Assembly (NCBI GenBank): GCA_002682825.1
Contig: NOKP01000038.1
Span: forward strand, 1-64,000
Direction: 5' to 3'
DNA length: 64,000 nt
Source: Neonectria sp. B-13
Lineage: Eukaryota; Ascomycota; Sordariomycetes; Hypocreales; Nectriaceae
The notes beneath the pieces are model-generated. The model had not been told where the DNA came from, did not search any database, and worked only from the letters and a program-made list of their open reading frames with translations. Below are positions 22,594-34,897 of this stretch, in pieces. The position numbers were made by a program, and so were the translations under genes. The stretch's first letter is position 1. The number at the start of each line of letters is the position of its first letter.

Positions 22594-23334
22594 CTATTCT
22601 GGTCCAGCTCCATTCCTCTCCCCAACTGGTTACGCGAAGTTAGCTGACATCTTCCCTGTACGAGAAACAGACTACACATACCATCCAGAGCAACGAGGAA
22701 CCGGCTCACACAGTTGTAGCATGCGACCTGTGGAGAAGAGGAGCGTTAGCTTGCGATGGTCACGGAGATGGACTCGTCTGACAAGACAGAACTGGGTGTC
22801 TTGGCCAATTTCGAACCCTATGCAACCCGTGTTGCAGGTACTTACTGTTGCAATAATTTCTACTACTTCTTTGTCTGAGAAGAGAGACTTCAGCCAACGA
22901 AAGGTATCATCCGCCACCTGGACATTTCTGGTCATCTCGTCCGCCACGACCGCTACAGCCCACCGACGGTCAGTAAACGCACCCGGCTGCGAACTCCTAA
23001 CCAGGCTCGTGCCGGCCTTGAGCTTCTCCATCGCCTCCGACGACACGCCGGCCTTGACGGCCAGGGGCGCGTGGTGCATCCACTCGTACCAGGCGCGGTT
23101 TACGACGGCGACTCGGCAGATGGCGAGCTCGCGCAGGTCGTCGTGTAGCGAAGTATGTTCTCGAACGGCACCGACAAAGGTGTTCCAGCCGTTTGCGATG
23201 GCGGGCGAGTGAAGAAGTGCCAGGTCGAGAGGTTGCAGAGGACGAGGGTGGCGACGGGCGGCGATGGCGGCGACGATGGCTTCCTCCTTTGGGCTTGCTA
23301 CCGGCGGAGGGTTGGATATGTATGGGACTTTCAT
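22594..23334 (-). CDS. Carboxymuconolactone decarboxylase-like (AhpD fold)
   Basis: Three exons (22846-23334, 22682-22727, 22594-22625), introns 118 and 56 bases; 188 residues. The helical AhpD/CMD fold is shown by DLRELAICRVAVVNRAWYEW, then MHHAPLAVKAGVSSEAMEKL, with the Glu-Trp-x-x-His pattern of CMD-type proteins and no redox CxxC pair. The end reads CYNCVSRFLVALDVGERNG. CMD enzymes decarboxylate 4-carboxymuconolactone to the beta-ketoadipate enol-lactone; many fungal members act on other lactones or are peroxidase-like. Its start faces the divergent regulator gene across 1 kb. TCCGCGGG sits 257 bases before the start codon. Confidence 0.85.
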
Positions 23335-24372
23335 GATGGAGACGAACAGCTAGCAGTATTGGAGTGACACCGTAGGAAGATGATCATCTGGGGCTTCGAG
23401 ATGGAGTAGACCTTGCACCTGGATATAGGAGACATGGTTCCGTAGGATGGTACGCGCGTTGGCTTGTCGGAACGTGAACAAAACCACCTTGGTGCCTTTA
23501 GCTGCGGCGTTTGTTGGTTTGCGCATCGAAACCACGGTATTGCAGGGGGTGTTGATGTTGGAAGTCATTAGCGTGCTGCCGTGGACATTCTCCGCGGGCA
23601 TTGCCCGGAGAAGGTTCGTTAGCCGATGCGTGTCTCCAACTGACTAGTGATCACGGATGTCCCAAGACTTGCTTACGAGAAGCGGAAATCGCCTTGCACA
23701 TGTTGAAGATTGATTTCAACATGTCACTCTGGTTACGCTCCCAATTGTGACGGTTAAAATTATGATCTGAGGACTTCTGACCCGAGGACTGGGTCGTACT
23801 TTGTCCTTGGCGTTTGGTATGACGACGGGGCTGCTGGGCCCCGTGCCGAGTCCTGTGTGTTAAAAGTTCGTTTGATGATGTAACCTAGATGTGCTGATGG
23901 CAACTGGAATACATGTTCTCACACAATGACAATAAATACGGTTGCACGACAGATGGTGGAAGAGAGGCTTTGGTAATGTGAATTGGTGATGGACAGTAGG
24001 CACTGTGCCAGGCATGTTCAGAGGTCGGTGGGACAAAACAGAACACAATTATCTGGATGGACTGCTTACGACACTCAAAGGGATACCGTATTACCACCAC
24101 CACCACCATCACAAAGGTGGTATCTGTGGAACTTGGCATCGTTCTCAAGCCAGTCTCGGCCAGTCCCGACTTGAGGATGTCATGGATGACGGAACGCAAT
24201 GACAAGGCCCCATTTCTGGTTTCTCCGACGCAACTGATCGGCGTGCGGGGAAGCCAGGGTTCCCTCGCACCAAGCTGACGAAAATCAGCCAACCCAGGCA
24301 CTATTCTGCACATCATTTATCATGACCGACCGTCAAGATTTCTCACTTTGAACTTCTCTTGGGCTTTTAGCG
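23335..24372. promoter_or_regulatory. Divergent promoter, CMD-like / regulator
   Basis: No gene is seen. The region lies between two start codons facing away from each other. It holds a TCCGCGGG palindrome-type site at 23591-23598 and a short CCA run near 24096-24110. Confidence 0.5.
23591..23598. promoter_or_regulatory. TCCGCGGG site (cluster palindrome)
   Basis: Seven of eight bases match TCCGCGGA. It lies 257 bases upstream of the CMD-like start, close to the 240-261 base spacing found before three other enzyme genes of the cluster. Confidence 0.5.
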
Positions 24373-26876
24373 ATGCCGCGTTCAGCAATGGAACGTCCCA
24401 ACAAACGCTACGAACACGGCTCCGCGACCACAGACACATCCAGCACGGCCAAGAGCACTCGAGCATCGCGCCAGCGCGGCCACCGCAAGTTCAGAGGCCT
24501 GACATGTGCCAGCTGCCGAACAAGAAAGGTTCCCAGCTTTATCCTGCAAACGGAAAGTCTTCCATACTGACGTGAATCTGTCTACTAGGTCCGCTGTGAG
24601 GGCAGCCAGCCCACCTGCAAAACGTGCGAGCTATACAACGTCGAGTGCCGCTACGACAAGCCGCCGCCGCTGTCGCAGGTCTTCGCCATGGCTCGGAGGC
24701 TGCAGGAGGCGGAGTCGATGATTGAGCAGCTCCAGGGGGACAGTTCGATGGCTGAGACAACGCGGCCGAGGTCGTCGGCTGGTGATGGCGTCCTTCCAAA
24801 TGGATCGACGCATTCGCCAGTGCCTGTGCCGGGCGATGATTCCACTGACGTCCATGTTCCTCTGAGACTGCTGCCCACTGATCTCCCTTGCGAGGATTTG
24901 GGAATCGCCTCGTCCACGCAGCAGAGTCTCTCGCAACCCTCGATCAGCACAAGCCGCAACCACAACTCGCTCGTCGCCGCGCCCGAAGAACCCCTCTCCA
25001 ACGACCTCAGCCTCGACGAGCACGGCAAGATATGCTACTACGGCCCGACTTCTGCCGTCCACCAGCCCGTCGACCTGGACTCACCCTCGGCACACTCGTC
25101 GAGCGGCCATGGCAGGCAAGATGATGCTCGGTCCTACCTGACGTCCCACAGCCAAGAGTCGGCCATCTGGGAGGAGTTTGCGCTCGGGAATGCTGCTATC
25201 CAGACGGGCCTGTCGAGGGGAGTCATGGCGAGGTTGCTGCATTTGCACTGGACTTGGGTTGCGCCCATGTTTATGTGGGTGTATCGGCCTGCGTTTGTGC
25301 GTATGTGTTTCTTCAGTCATTGATTCCAAGCTGCCATTTGAGATGACCGTTATTAACCTCAACACCGCAGGTGACATGACAACCGGAGGCCGTTACTACT
25401 CCGAATTCCTCCTCTTGGTACTCTGCGCCCACGCCTCACGATACCAAGACAGCCACCACTCCGAACTCCTCTCCTCGCGCGTGCGCCTGCTCCTCGGCGA
25501 CGCCATCCATAAGCCCAGCTCCATCCCGACGGTCCAGGCCCTGCTGCAACTCAGCGCGCGCGAGCTGGCCCACGGATCCATCTCGCAGGCCTGGCTGTAC
25601 AGCGGCATGGCCTTTCGGATGGCCGGCGACCTCGGCCTCCAGCACACCGGCCCGGACATTGCCGGCTTGAAGGGCCTTAGTCCTGTTGATTTGGAGATTC
25701 GGAGGCGGCTGTTTTGGAGCTGTTATTTCTGGGACAAGTATGTGCCATTTCGCTCGGAAAGGGATCTTGGTGCTGAGTTGGCTGACTCCGTGCTACGTTT
25801 TAGGGCTATGAGTCTCTACACTGGGAGGCTTCCCGCCGTAACGGAGCTCCCACAAAACCCCATCGACTTCAGTATGCCTCCTCGATCCCTAAAAAAGACT
25901 CCTCCTCACCAAAATTAACACTACCGCAGTAGACGACACGGCAGAATCCGACACTTGGTCTCCCTACTACGAAGACTCGTCCGCCCTGACGAGGCTTGCA
26001 CCCGGCCAGTACCCATCCATGAAGAGCTACGCCGTCTCCTGCTTCGCCAACTCGTGCAAGCTGTCAGTCATCATCAACGACATCATTGTCCAGATATACT
26101 CCAGGCGAAGTAGGTTGATTACTGAAGGTGCGTTACAGAACATCAAGCGCTCCCTCGATGCTTGGAGGGCCGAGTCGCCGGCGCATTTGCGGTATGATCA
26201 TGACTCTCTGCCAACCATTTGTCCACCACCGCACATCATGTCCCAAAAGTATGTCCCAGTCGCTGCTATTCTTCGACATGGTTTCGGACTCTTGTCATTC
26301 ACTCTGTGTGGTTTACTCACGCCCTTCAGTATCCTCTATTTCGCCACCGTCATCCTCGCCCACCGCCCATTCTGGCCCGCTCCAGCGTACTATCAAGTCT
26401 GCATCCGGGCAGCCCAGGCCATGGAAAAGCTACTGCTCTTGCTCGAATCGACGTTCGGTTTCGACAACATCACCTACCTGATGGGCTACTGCATCTACAC
26501 AGGCGCCTCAGCCATTCTAGAGGACGCCAAGACCAACCAGGGTACCGCCCACCCGACCATGCAGACGTTCCTGCGGGCCCTCAACGGCGGCATGAGGAAG
26601 TGCCCGCTGCTGGAACGCAGCCTGAACATCATCATCAAGGGGCTCAAGCGCACTCCGGAGCATCGCGCCGTGCTGGACCAGCGAGGTGTGTCGTCGGCCA
26701 GCATCGACATGAACAGTTACATCCCCGCGTTCCCGTACTTTGACACAATGAGTCCAAACGACGTGGACATGGACGTCTACCTCAATAGCATGAATCTGGA
26801 TGCGATGGCTACGTTGGATTGTTACCCAGAGCTGCAGACGGATTTGGACAGCTTGATGCGACAAGGACCTGCCTAG
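24373..26876 (+). CDS. Zn2Cys6 transcription factor (catabolic cluster)
   Basis: Six exons: 24373-24528, 24589-25300, 25371-25737, 25804-25871, 25930-26248, 26330-26876; 722 residues, all joins in frame. The zinc cluster starts LTCASCRTRKVRCEG (Cys45, Cys48) and is completed after intron 1 by CKTCELYNVEC. Next comes a heptad-like helix (QVFAMARRLQEAESMIEQLQ), a low-complexity linker, and the fungal-specific TF domain (about 200-480) with QALLQLSARELAHG, GMAFRMAGDLGLQH and EIRRRLFWSCYFWDK. This is the layout of nutrient-pathway activators of the XlnR/NirA-like group. Being the only regulator inside the cluster, it is the best candidate to bind the repeated TCCGCGGA-type sites. Confidence 0.9.
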
Positions 26877-27167
26877 ATTGATGTGGCATACTGCGTGGCG
26901 CGTCGTCATGTTGTTGGAACTTCGCAAACACAAAGTTGGTCATACAGTGTGCTGTTCCGTCGTCGCACAAATGCCAACCTGATAATCAGTCCTTTGAGAT
27001 CAACGTTGACGACGCTAACACCTGGTGTTTTGATGACGCAATGCTTGGAATTGTGAACGAAGTACACGATCAACCTTGGCAAAGAACACTTTGAGCTTGT
27101 ATTCGTACCACTGCGGTTATTGTCATAAACTATTCCTTGTGCAGACATTCATATCTTCTTCTTCCTT

Positions 27168-28487
27168 TCAGTTGCTGACCCCCATCGTCTGCTCAGCCAA
27201 CGTATCGGCCTTGAGAGCTGGTCTATCAGCCTTGCCGGCGGTGGTCTGCGACTTGTGATTAGCAATGTATCCTCTGACACCAGAGCGATCGTGCATAGCT
27301 CATTGCTAGGCTCCTGTGGCGACTTACTCCTCCGTCGACTGGCATGATCAAACCGGTTATCCAGCCAGCTTCCTTGCTGGCAAGGAATAAGATTGCTGCC
27401 ATGCAACTGTCAGCCAACATCCATCTCCACGACCCTGTGGGAGCATACCGTATCCGACATCCCAGCCTGTGCCCTCCTTCTTCATCAAGTTCTGGTTGAT
27501 TCGAGCCTGCCGCATCTCATCCGTCATGCCGCGGCCCCGCGTCATAGGCGTGTAGACCATACCCGGCGCGACGCAGTTGACGCGAATGTTCTCGCGGCCG
27601 TGATGCGCCGCCATAGCGCGCGTCATCTGGATAATGGCGCCCTTTGTTGTTGGGTAGAGCAGGCTTGGGTTTCCGCCGAGTACTGGTATATCCGTCAGTC
27701 AGGGTTAAATCAGTTGGGTTGTAGAGGCTAAGCAGCTGCCTCCCATCTCTCTTGGAGGAGAAGCCTTGTGAAAAGTGCGACGTACATCCGCTCACGGAAG
27801 ACATGTTGATGATGGATCCGCGTCCTACTTTTCTCATTTCGGGAATCGCATATCGGCTCATCATGACCATGCTGGTGACGTTGATTCGAAAGTCTCTCTC
27901 CCAGGCTTCCAAGTCTATCGTAGTCGCGTCACCCATGGCGCCGCCGACACCGACTAAGACAAGTTAGCTCCATGTTTCTAATTCGGAGTGAAGACAAATA
28001 TTCGCGATCTTTGCCTTGATGTCCACCTCGCACTGTGCGAAAGCAAGAGGCTGTTCAACGCAAAGATGGGTCATCCCTGTAAACCGTACGTACCGATGTT
28101 GACGAGGATATGCACCGCACCCCAGAGCTCGACAGTCCTCGCGACAGCATTCTTGCACGACTCCTCCAGCGTTACATTTGCTTGGATGACCTCGGAAACA
28201 CCCCCCTCCTCGTCAATCATGCGCTTCGTCTCCTGGGCCCAATCCACGTTGAAGTCGACCAGGGCTACCTTGGCGCCTTGACGGGCAAGAAGGATGGCAG
28301 CGGCGCGACCGTTGCCAATTTCACCTTGTACCAAGGTCGTCAGCATTCATCTTGGGCATTCTTACCCTATAAGCGAGGCAAGATGAGCCAAGTCTGGTTG
28401 GGTTCACTCACCATTCATGCGAGACCCGGCACCGGTTACGATAGCGACATCGCCAGCGAAGTCGAATGCCCGAGCGACAGCGTTCAT
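27168..28487 (-). CDS. Short-chain dehydrogenase/reductase (SDR 3)
   Basis: Six exons (28412-28487, 28094-28324, 27786-27953, 27449-27682, 27328-27395, 27168-27251), 286 residues. Cofactor motif TGAGSRMNGEIGNG (residues 19-32), catalytic region INMSSVSG and Tyr168-x3-Lys172 (YPTTK), then VNCVAPGMVYTPM. The Asp in VALVDFN after beta-2 suggests NAD. The usual NNAG segment reads VNIVG, a small departure. The layout fits classical SDRs related to cyclopentanol or 2,5-diketogluconate reductases. Likely role in the cluster: oxidising or reducing a hydroxy/keto intermediate. A perfect TCCGCGGA lies 240 bases before the start codon. Confidence 0.88.
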
Positions 28488-29530
28488 TGTGTAATGGGAT
28501 CTGCGTGGTATATTGCGAATGAATTTGAAGGAATGCTCGATGTAAAGGAGAGGTGAATCTGCAAATACGTAGTATGGAATGCGGACTCAACATCACTACC
28601 AATCTCAAATTGGATGGCCCTTATTTACCTCTACTCGCCCGCTACTTTGTAACATTATAATTGGGGTCAGTTCGGTGAATGGCGTCGCATGGCCGTCGCC
28701 ACTCTCAAGCTCTGCTCCGGAAAAGCTCCGCGGAAGGTCGCCGAGACTCCGACTGACTGATTCAACTATGCGGGTGGGGAACTGACTCTGTATGCGGCCC
28801 GGTTATCTTCCAAACGTCAGAAATGCTCTCAAGCAGGATTAAAAAAAAAACATGGCACACGCCTAGCGAAAGAGCGTCATTGACGGAATAATCCAGGCGG
28901 ATGGTGCAGAATACAGAACCAGTAGCTGCTCAGAATATTGTGTCAACCTCTCTTGGTGTGCCAAGTATTTCTCACCCCGCTTGGCTCTGTAATCAGCTTC
29001 GTCGATGGCACTAGGATCACTACGGCCCTCTTCTTGGCTGCTGCAAGCAAGCATGCCGTTGTGACATCGGAACTTGGGAGCTGGACACCGATGGATGACC
29101 ATTAAGTGAAGACAAGACCCAGTAGATCGAATTAATAGAAAGGAAGTGGCAATAACTTTTGCATATTCTTTTATTCTTCTTTTTCAATCTTGGGCGCAGT
29201 AGGTGCAAGACGTTCAGATGGACTTGTCAGTGGGAAGATTACGACACTGTGAACAGACAGACTGCTATTCTGTAATTAATTACCGTGGCATCTCATTGAA
29301 TCGAGACACCTTGGCTTTGCCACTGATCGTTGATAATGTCGCAATAAAATGAGGTGAGTCGTCAAGACAAGATTTACAGAAACGCGAATGTGTGCCGATG
29401 CATTGAGATGCGACAGTGACAATGCCTGCCAGCCTTGGACTTTCAGTGAAGACGTTCAAGTTCTATCAGACTACGTATCAATGAAAGATGTCCCGTGTAT
29501 CCGTACAGAAAGTTGCTATGGACCTCTACT
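28488..29530. other. Intergenic, SDR 3 promoter and DLH 3' flank
   Basis: Nearest the SDR start are the promoter sequences, including TCCGCGGA (28727-28734) and TCCGGA (28716-28721). An unrecognised 79-codon minus-strand frame lies at 28863-29102. No convincing gene is present. Confidence 0.5.
28727..28734. promoter_or_regulatory. TCCGCGGA palindrome
   Basis: A perfect palindrome 240 bases upstream of the SDR 3 start codon. It is the same octamer as 38738-38745 and matches the consensus known in yeast as the Pdr1/Pdr3 site, which Zn2Cys6 dimers bind. Confidence 0.55.
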
Positions 29531-30559
29531 CTATTGAGACAGCCAGTAGTCAAACCATGAAACAATGCCAGCCAAACTCTGCTCCTTCACCCAACCTACG
29601 CCATGTCAGTACGGAGAAAAATGGCTTGGTCCTTGGGGGGACTCGGTACAACTCACTTTGATAAGGGTCGTCGGGATTGCCTCGCAAGGCAAATCCATGC
29701 TCAACTCCAGAGAATACTTGGTAGTGATACGTCTTCTTTCCCGACTGCAAAATATCGAGTGCTCGTCTCCTGGAGGGTACGTCAAAGGTATGGTCCTCTT
29801 CGGAGCAGGAGAGAAACAGTGGCTCTAGACGTAGACGGTTGTTATCAGAAACACTCGGCCTTGAACAAGGTGACATCTCGGATGGTGGAACTCACTGTTT
29901 AGGTTTGAGAAATGATGCTCTTTGAGGAAAGCTGGGTGGGCGAAAGCTCCAACCGTAACTGTATCGCCTGCCAACTCGTTGCACACGTAAGGGGCACCGA
30001 AACAATAACCGACACATGCGAATTTGGTGCTGGCATTGCCATAATCTTGTTTGACGGCCTGGATCCATTTTGGTACGGCAATGTCGGCGAAGGCTGTGTG
30101 TTTTCGCTTCCATGCTTCGTAATCGAAGTGCGGATTCTGCGTGTCATGGCGGTTTTTTCTGTGCTTCCACACGGGGTCCTGTTATGCAGCAGCATCAGTA
30201 CAAAGGAGCGCGCATCATAGCAGCCGATGGGGAGAACTAACACCACGGAAGTAGTCGAGTCCCAGAACTAAGTAGCCAGCATCGGCGAAGGCGTCCATGA
30301 CTAAAAGGCCATTGGGAAACATGCCCCATACGTCGGGGAAATAGAGAAGTATGTGCCCATTTGCCTTATCGGCTGGAGGCTTGGAAATGTACGTTTCGAC
30401 GTCTGCGATGGTGCTCCAAGTGCCCCGTGCCTCGCCCTTGTGGATGGTGCCCTTCAAGCAGCAGGGCCCGCTTGGCTTGGCGAGATATTGTCCGGGTTGT
30501 GGTTCAGACTTCTTTTCGGATTGCTGGGAGCGAACTATTCGAGAAATGTGTTGCCCCAT
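29531..30559 (-). CDS. Dienelactone hydrolase family protein
   Basis: Four exons (30242-30559, 29896-30178, 29657-29824, 29531-29595), introns 63, 71 and 61 bases; 277 residues. The nucleophile elbow is GYCFGA with Cys165, the cysteine typical of dienelactone hydrolases rather than serine. The acid lies in SCSEEDHTF and the histidine in GVEHGFALRG. ILLYFPDVWGMF forms the oxyanion side, and the end reads SWFDYWLSQ. Family role: hydrolysis of enol-lactones to keto-acids such as maleylacetate; fungal members also open other lactones. Transcription diverges from the MFS gene over 620 bases that contain TCCGTGGA 261 bases before this start codon. Confidence 0.9.
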
Positions 30560-31179
30560 AATGATGAATGGGCGGTTGATGAGATGGGTGTTGTCGGGAT
30601 CTTGAATGCGTGGGCTGCTCGGTTAGATGTTGGACATATAAACTAGTGCGGCAGTGCCTGAATAGGGATAAATCAGCCACCCACACAGGAGAGCAGCCAG
30701 CATGTTTATTGAACGCGGTTCACTGTGGACCTTGTGATCTCGGTATGACGCCTTGGACAATCGCCGAATGTCGTACCGTTGGATGATGACTTCAACAACA
30801 CCATCATGCTCGCTAAATGTCCGTGGAAAATGACCGGGACCCGCATTCCCCGCTTCAATTCCTCGACCAGGAAACCTGATCCGTACTAGATGGAGGGGCA
30901 AATGCGGGGATTCTGGAGCCAGTCTGGGGGAGAGGGGCCCCGCAAGAAGACACATCCTTGATGATGGATATGGGAGATTTGAACATTCGGCTGCGTGACC
31001 GAACTGCTGGGATTGAGCCAATCAGCCATGACTCGGGCCTGGGCATATTAATACGAACCCCGTCCGGCCTTTGCTGATCATCTCGAGTCTCTCCCGCAAG
31101 CCTCATCAAACCAGTCTCTCGGTTTTTGTGGCAGCAAGCAAGCAAAAGTCGCCCTTCTCAGAGCAACTCAACTTCGACC
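30560..31179. promoter_or_regulatory. Divergent promoter, DLH-like / MFS carrier
   Basis: 620 bases between two outward-facing start codons. TCCGTGGA (one mismatch to TCCGCGGA) lies at 30820-30827, 261 bases from the DLH-like start and 353 from the MFS start. No gene is inside. Confidence 0.5.
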
Positions 31180-33463
31180 ATGGTTGACTCACCCAAGATT
31201 GCCTCCGACGCGTTCCCCAGCGACACGATGGTTGAGGACTGCGATAACAAAAAGGGCCAGCCCATTGATCCCGCGCTGCAGGAGAATGCCGTTGGATACA
31301 GCGAGTATCTAGAGGCGAGAGACATTGAGTTCACTGACGCTGAGGTACGTCTCCTTTGTTCCTTGACCGGACAGGCAGCTAACCCTTTTCCCTCGCGTTG
31401 CAGGCTCGGCGACTCCGATGGAAACTCGACCTCACCATCATGCCCATGTTCCTCATCACGCAGGCGTTGCAGTTCATGGACAAGACCTCGCTCAACTATG
31501 CCAACCTCTTTGGATACCAGGAAGCTTTAGGGCTTGAGGGCACCCAGTTCAACTATCTCTCCGCAAGTATGTTTTGCGAAAATACACCGCGGGCGTCAAA
31601 TAAAGACCTCTCGAGCTCCTTTGCACGCGCATGCTGACATGCGCTTTCAGTGGTCTATGCCGGGTACTTCTTCGGACAATACCCTTGTGGATGGCTGATC
31701 GGTCGATACCCTGCGCAAAAGGTCATGGCTATCAGTGTTCTACTCTGGGGACTCATGGTCATTATCATGACCCAGAGCCGGGACTACTCGAGTGCTTGTA
31801 TGGTTGTCCCCTCATCCCCATAATTGATAAGAGACACCGAGACTAACATGCAACACAGTGGCCGTGCGATGTAGGTCGGTCCAGTAGTTTTGCCACGAAA
31901 TGGAGTTGCTCACAATTTCACAGTCATCATGGGCATCTTCGAAGCTGCTGTAACGCCGTAAGTCTCTCATGCTCCAGACGACGGACGCCATGGTCACCGA
32001 ATACGCGCAACGCAATGGAGAACACTAACAGTCTTGCAGCGGCCTGACTCTCATGACCGGCTTCTGGTACACCAGGCGCGAGATTCCCCTACGCCAATGC
32101 ATTTGGTACTCTTCTCTTGGCTGGGGTGGCATCGTATGTTCCTCTTTGAAAGAAAGGCATTATCCAACACTGACCCGAATCACCGTATTAGGTCGGATCC
32201 TACATCTCCATGGGTGTTTCCAAGCTTCCCGAGACCATGACGCCCGAGCGCTGGGAGTTGATATTCTACATTGTATGTGTTCACTGTGTATTTTCCTACT
32301 GCCCGGGAATCGCAATGCTAACTGATACATACCAGCTGGGTGGTGTTACCTGCCTGTGGGCCATCGTCATTTGGGTCTTCCTCCCCGATTCTCCCTCCAA
32401 CGCCCGTTTCCTCAACCATCGCGAACGTCTCATTGCCGTCAAGCGTGTTGCCAGCAACGAGACTGGCATCAAGAACAAGGCCTTCGACAAGAGTCAAGTG
32501 TTGCTAGGTTTCACCGACCCTAAGACATTGCTTCTCTTCACCTCGGTCTTTGCTGCGTATGTTCCTCCAAATCCTGTTTAATTAGAATGACGTATGAGCA
32601 GGGACTACTGTCAAACGGCGGCGTCGCGGATGTGGATGGTTTAAGACATTGTGCTGACTTGTCTTCAGTGCTATTCCCAATGGTGTGGTCAACTCATTCT
32701 CAACCATCATCATCCGAGATATGGGCTTCAGCACGACGAAGACCACACAGCTCAAATCCGTAGGTGACGCTGTCCAAATCATCGCACTACTCATCGGTGG
32801 AAGCGTCATCCTCAACGTCCCCAATTGTAGGTTCATCGCCTGTCCAGAAATGGCTCCTCCATTCGCTAACGCATATTCTACCCAGCCCGCTTGATCACTG
32901 CCACGGTTGCCAACTTAGTTTGCACCATCTCCGGAGCCTGTTTGGCGTATCTGCCCAGTGAAAACAAATGGGGAAGGCTCGTCTGTTTCTGGCTGGTCAA
33001 CTCGCAGTCTGTCGGTTTCACAGTCGCGTTGACCACAATCTCATCCAATATGGCCGGATACACTCATCGTTCCTTGGCAAGCGCCATGGTATTGTAAGTC
33101 AGTATCTCTTCTATTTGGTATTGTTTCTAACTGGATTCCACAGCACGGCTTACTGCTGGGGTAATTTTGCCGGTCCTTTTGTCGTCAAGCCGTCTGAGGC
33201 ACCTCACTTCCGCGGCGCCACCATCGGACTAATGGTTGGATACGCAATCAAGCTGGTTTGCCATCTTGGTCTTCTTGGTACATCTCTAATCATAAATTGT
33301 GTTTTGGAACAAGAGCTAATATCAATCTCCCATAGTGTACATGTATCTTGTTAACAAACGCCGTGATACAACGCATGGACCTGCTGACAAGGAGCGAAGT
33401 AGCGAGGCTGGAATGAGAGATCAAACCGAGTTTGAGAACAAGGATTTCAGATACGTTCTCTAA
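31180..33463 (+). CDS. MFS carrier, allantoate/anion permease type
   Basis: Twelve exons: 31180-31344, 31404-31566, 31651-31797, 31859-31870, 31924-31957, 32040-32133, 32192-32272, 32336-32556, 32669-32826, 32886-33093, 33144-33277, 33336-33463; 514 residues, every junction in frame, including a 12-base micro-exon. A hydrophilic N-terminus (about 60 residues) is followed by about 12 hydrophobic segments. Landmarks of the Dal5-like anion:cation symporter group are LNYANLFGYQEAL, GYFFGQYPCGWLIGRYPAQK (after helix 2), FWYTRREIPLR and WVFLPDSPSNARFL. Relatives carry organic anions such as allantoate, nicotinate, pantothenate and aromatic acids across the plasma membrane. In this cluster it likely imports the substrate. 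Confidence 0.9.
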
Positions 33464-34897
33464 ATATTGTGTCTGCTTGGCGATGTCATAGGCAGTTGGC
33501 CGACTGTTTATCAGGTCATGGGTCCAGGGGTTCGAGATTGAGGGTGGGTGAAACTACAGTTATTCTGCAACATAAAATGGCTTGGTAATGATGCTCGCTT
33601 CAAAACATTCAATCTAGTACCATAGCCAAACTGTCTCATAAGATTTTAGTCCATAATCAGATAGTTTCTTACGCTATGTCTGTGCCTGAATACCAGGCAA
33701 GTAGCAGGGTCATCTTTTGCCTGTGCCACCAGTTAACATTACTATTGAGATCGACAGGAACAACTCATTGATCTTACTGACTAGGGATCCGAACACTTGA
33801 GTCACATCTTGTGCTGGTAGCGAGACTACACAGTTCAGAACTCTGCACAGGGTGCATTCATACCTGCTGGCTAAGACAGGCGAGGATTCTATAGCAATGA
33901 CAATAATATCGCAAACAAATCCACGCTGCAGAATGGTCGCAGCGTTAGGAAAGCCAAAGAGCTTAGCAATCCTTCAATGATGCAATCCATGAAAGAGTTG
34001 GAGTATCTGTATGAGATTACTTTCGGCAAACCCCTGCATATACAAGTGAATGTTAGAAACAGGTTCCTTGTTTCGGTATCTGATAGGTTAGTCTCCCCCG
34101 GGATAGATATTACGAATGGAGTGAACGCGGGGTCCCCGAAATCATCTGCGATAGAGTTTATGGACTGAACCCAATTGCACGACCACGCCCTCGGTCTTTT
34201 TCCGAATGGACTTTGGAAACAGACCGATTTGCTAGTTCAGTGAGCTGGTAAAATGGCATTGTGGTGCGCAGTTTTCGGCCTGACTGATGGCTCCACTGCT
34301 TTCAAGCTTGCCGATCGACTGGAAATTACTCTCTCCAAAATGCCAGCTAAAATTTCGTATGGAAAGCTAAGGTGGAACCAAAATGTGGTAATTAGTTCCC
34401 TACTACTCCGCGGCACCTCTCCGTGGGCATTGTCCGCGAAATGAAGCGGAAAAAATGAACTCCGCATATCCAATACAACCAACGGCAAGGATCGTCCCTG
34501 AGATCATCCTAAAATCGTCTCGATCAAGTAGTGCTTTAGCTATTCCAACAGAGTTACTAGGGTAATATGGGGGAAAACAGGGGGGAGGCCTGGTAGCAGA
34601 CGATGACTGCACGGAAATCCGTCGTCTTCTCTACTACGCCGTACCACAGCAGCTGACTTTGCGAGGGTTGCACTGCATTATTGTCATCTAGTTTGGCGCA
34701 TTTCTGCCCGTAAACAGCTAGAATATGGCAATGAGGACATAGAGTCACGCGGGGGTACAGTTGTATTGCAGGTGATGTCGTGGTTGCTTTGCAAATGCAA
34801 CAGGTATAAAGTACCCAAACGCCGTCTTTTCCAAGATCAGGACACAGGATACAACAGCTTCTTGAATACCGCTAGCTAAGCTACTTTTAAATCAATC
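33464..34897. other. Intergenic before the MmgE/PrpD gene
   Basis: No convincing gene in 1.4 kb. The part near the gene contains TCCGCGGC (34407-34414) and TCCGCGAA (34433-34440), weak forms of the cluster palindrome, and a GTATAAAG box near 34803. Confidence 0.5.

Noticed and set aside
24539..25062. Long antisense frames of 86-143 codons opposite the cluster regulator
   Set aside because: They lie opposite GC-rich coding DNA, have no domain and biased Arg/Ser composition; they are shadows of the Zn2Cys6 gene.
26219..26743. 174-codon forward frame in another phase
   Set aside because: It overlaps the last exons of the regulator, which carry family sequence; His/Pro/Arg-rich shadow translation.
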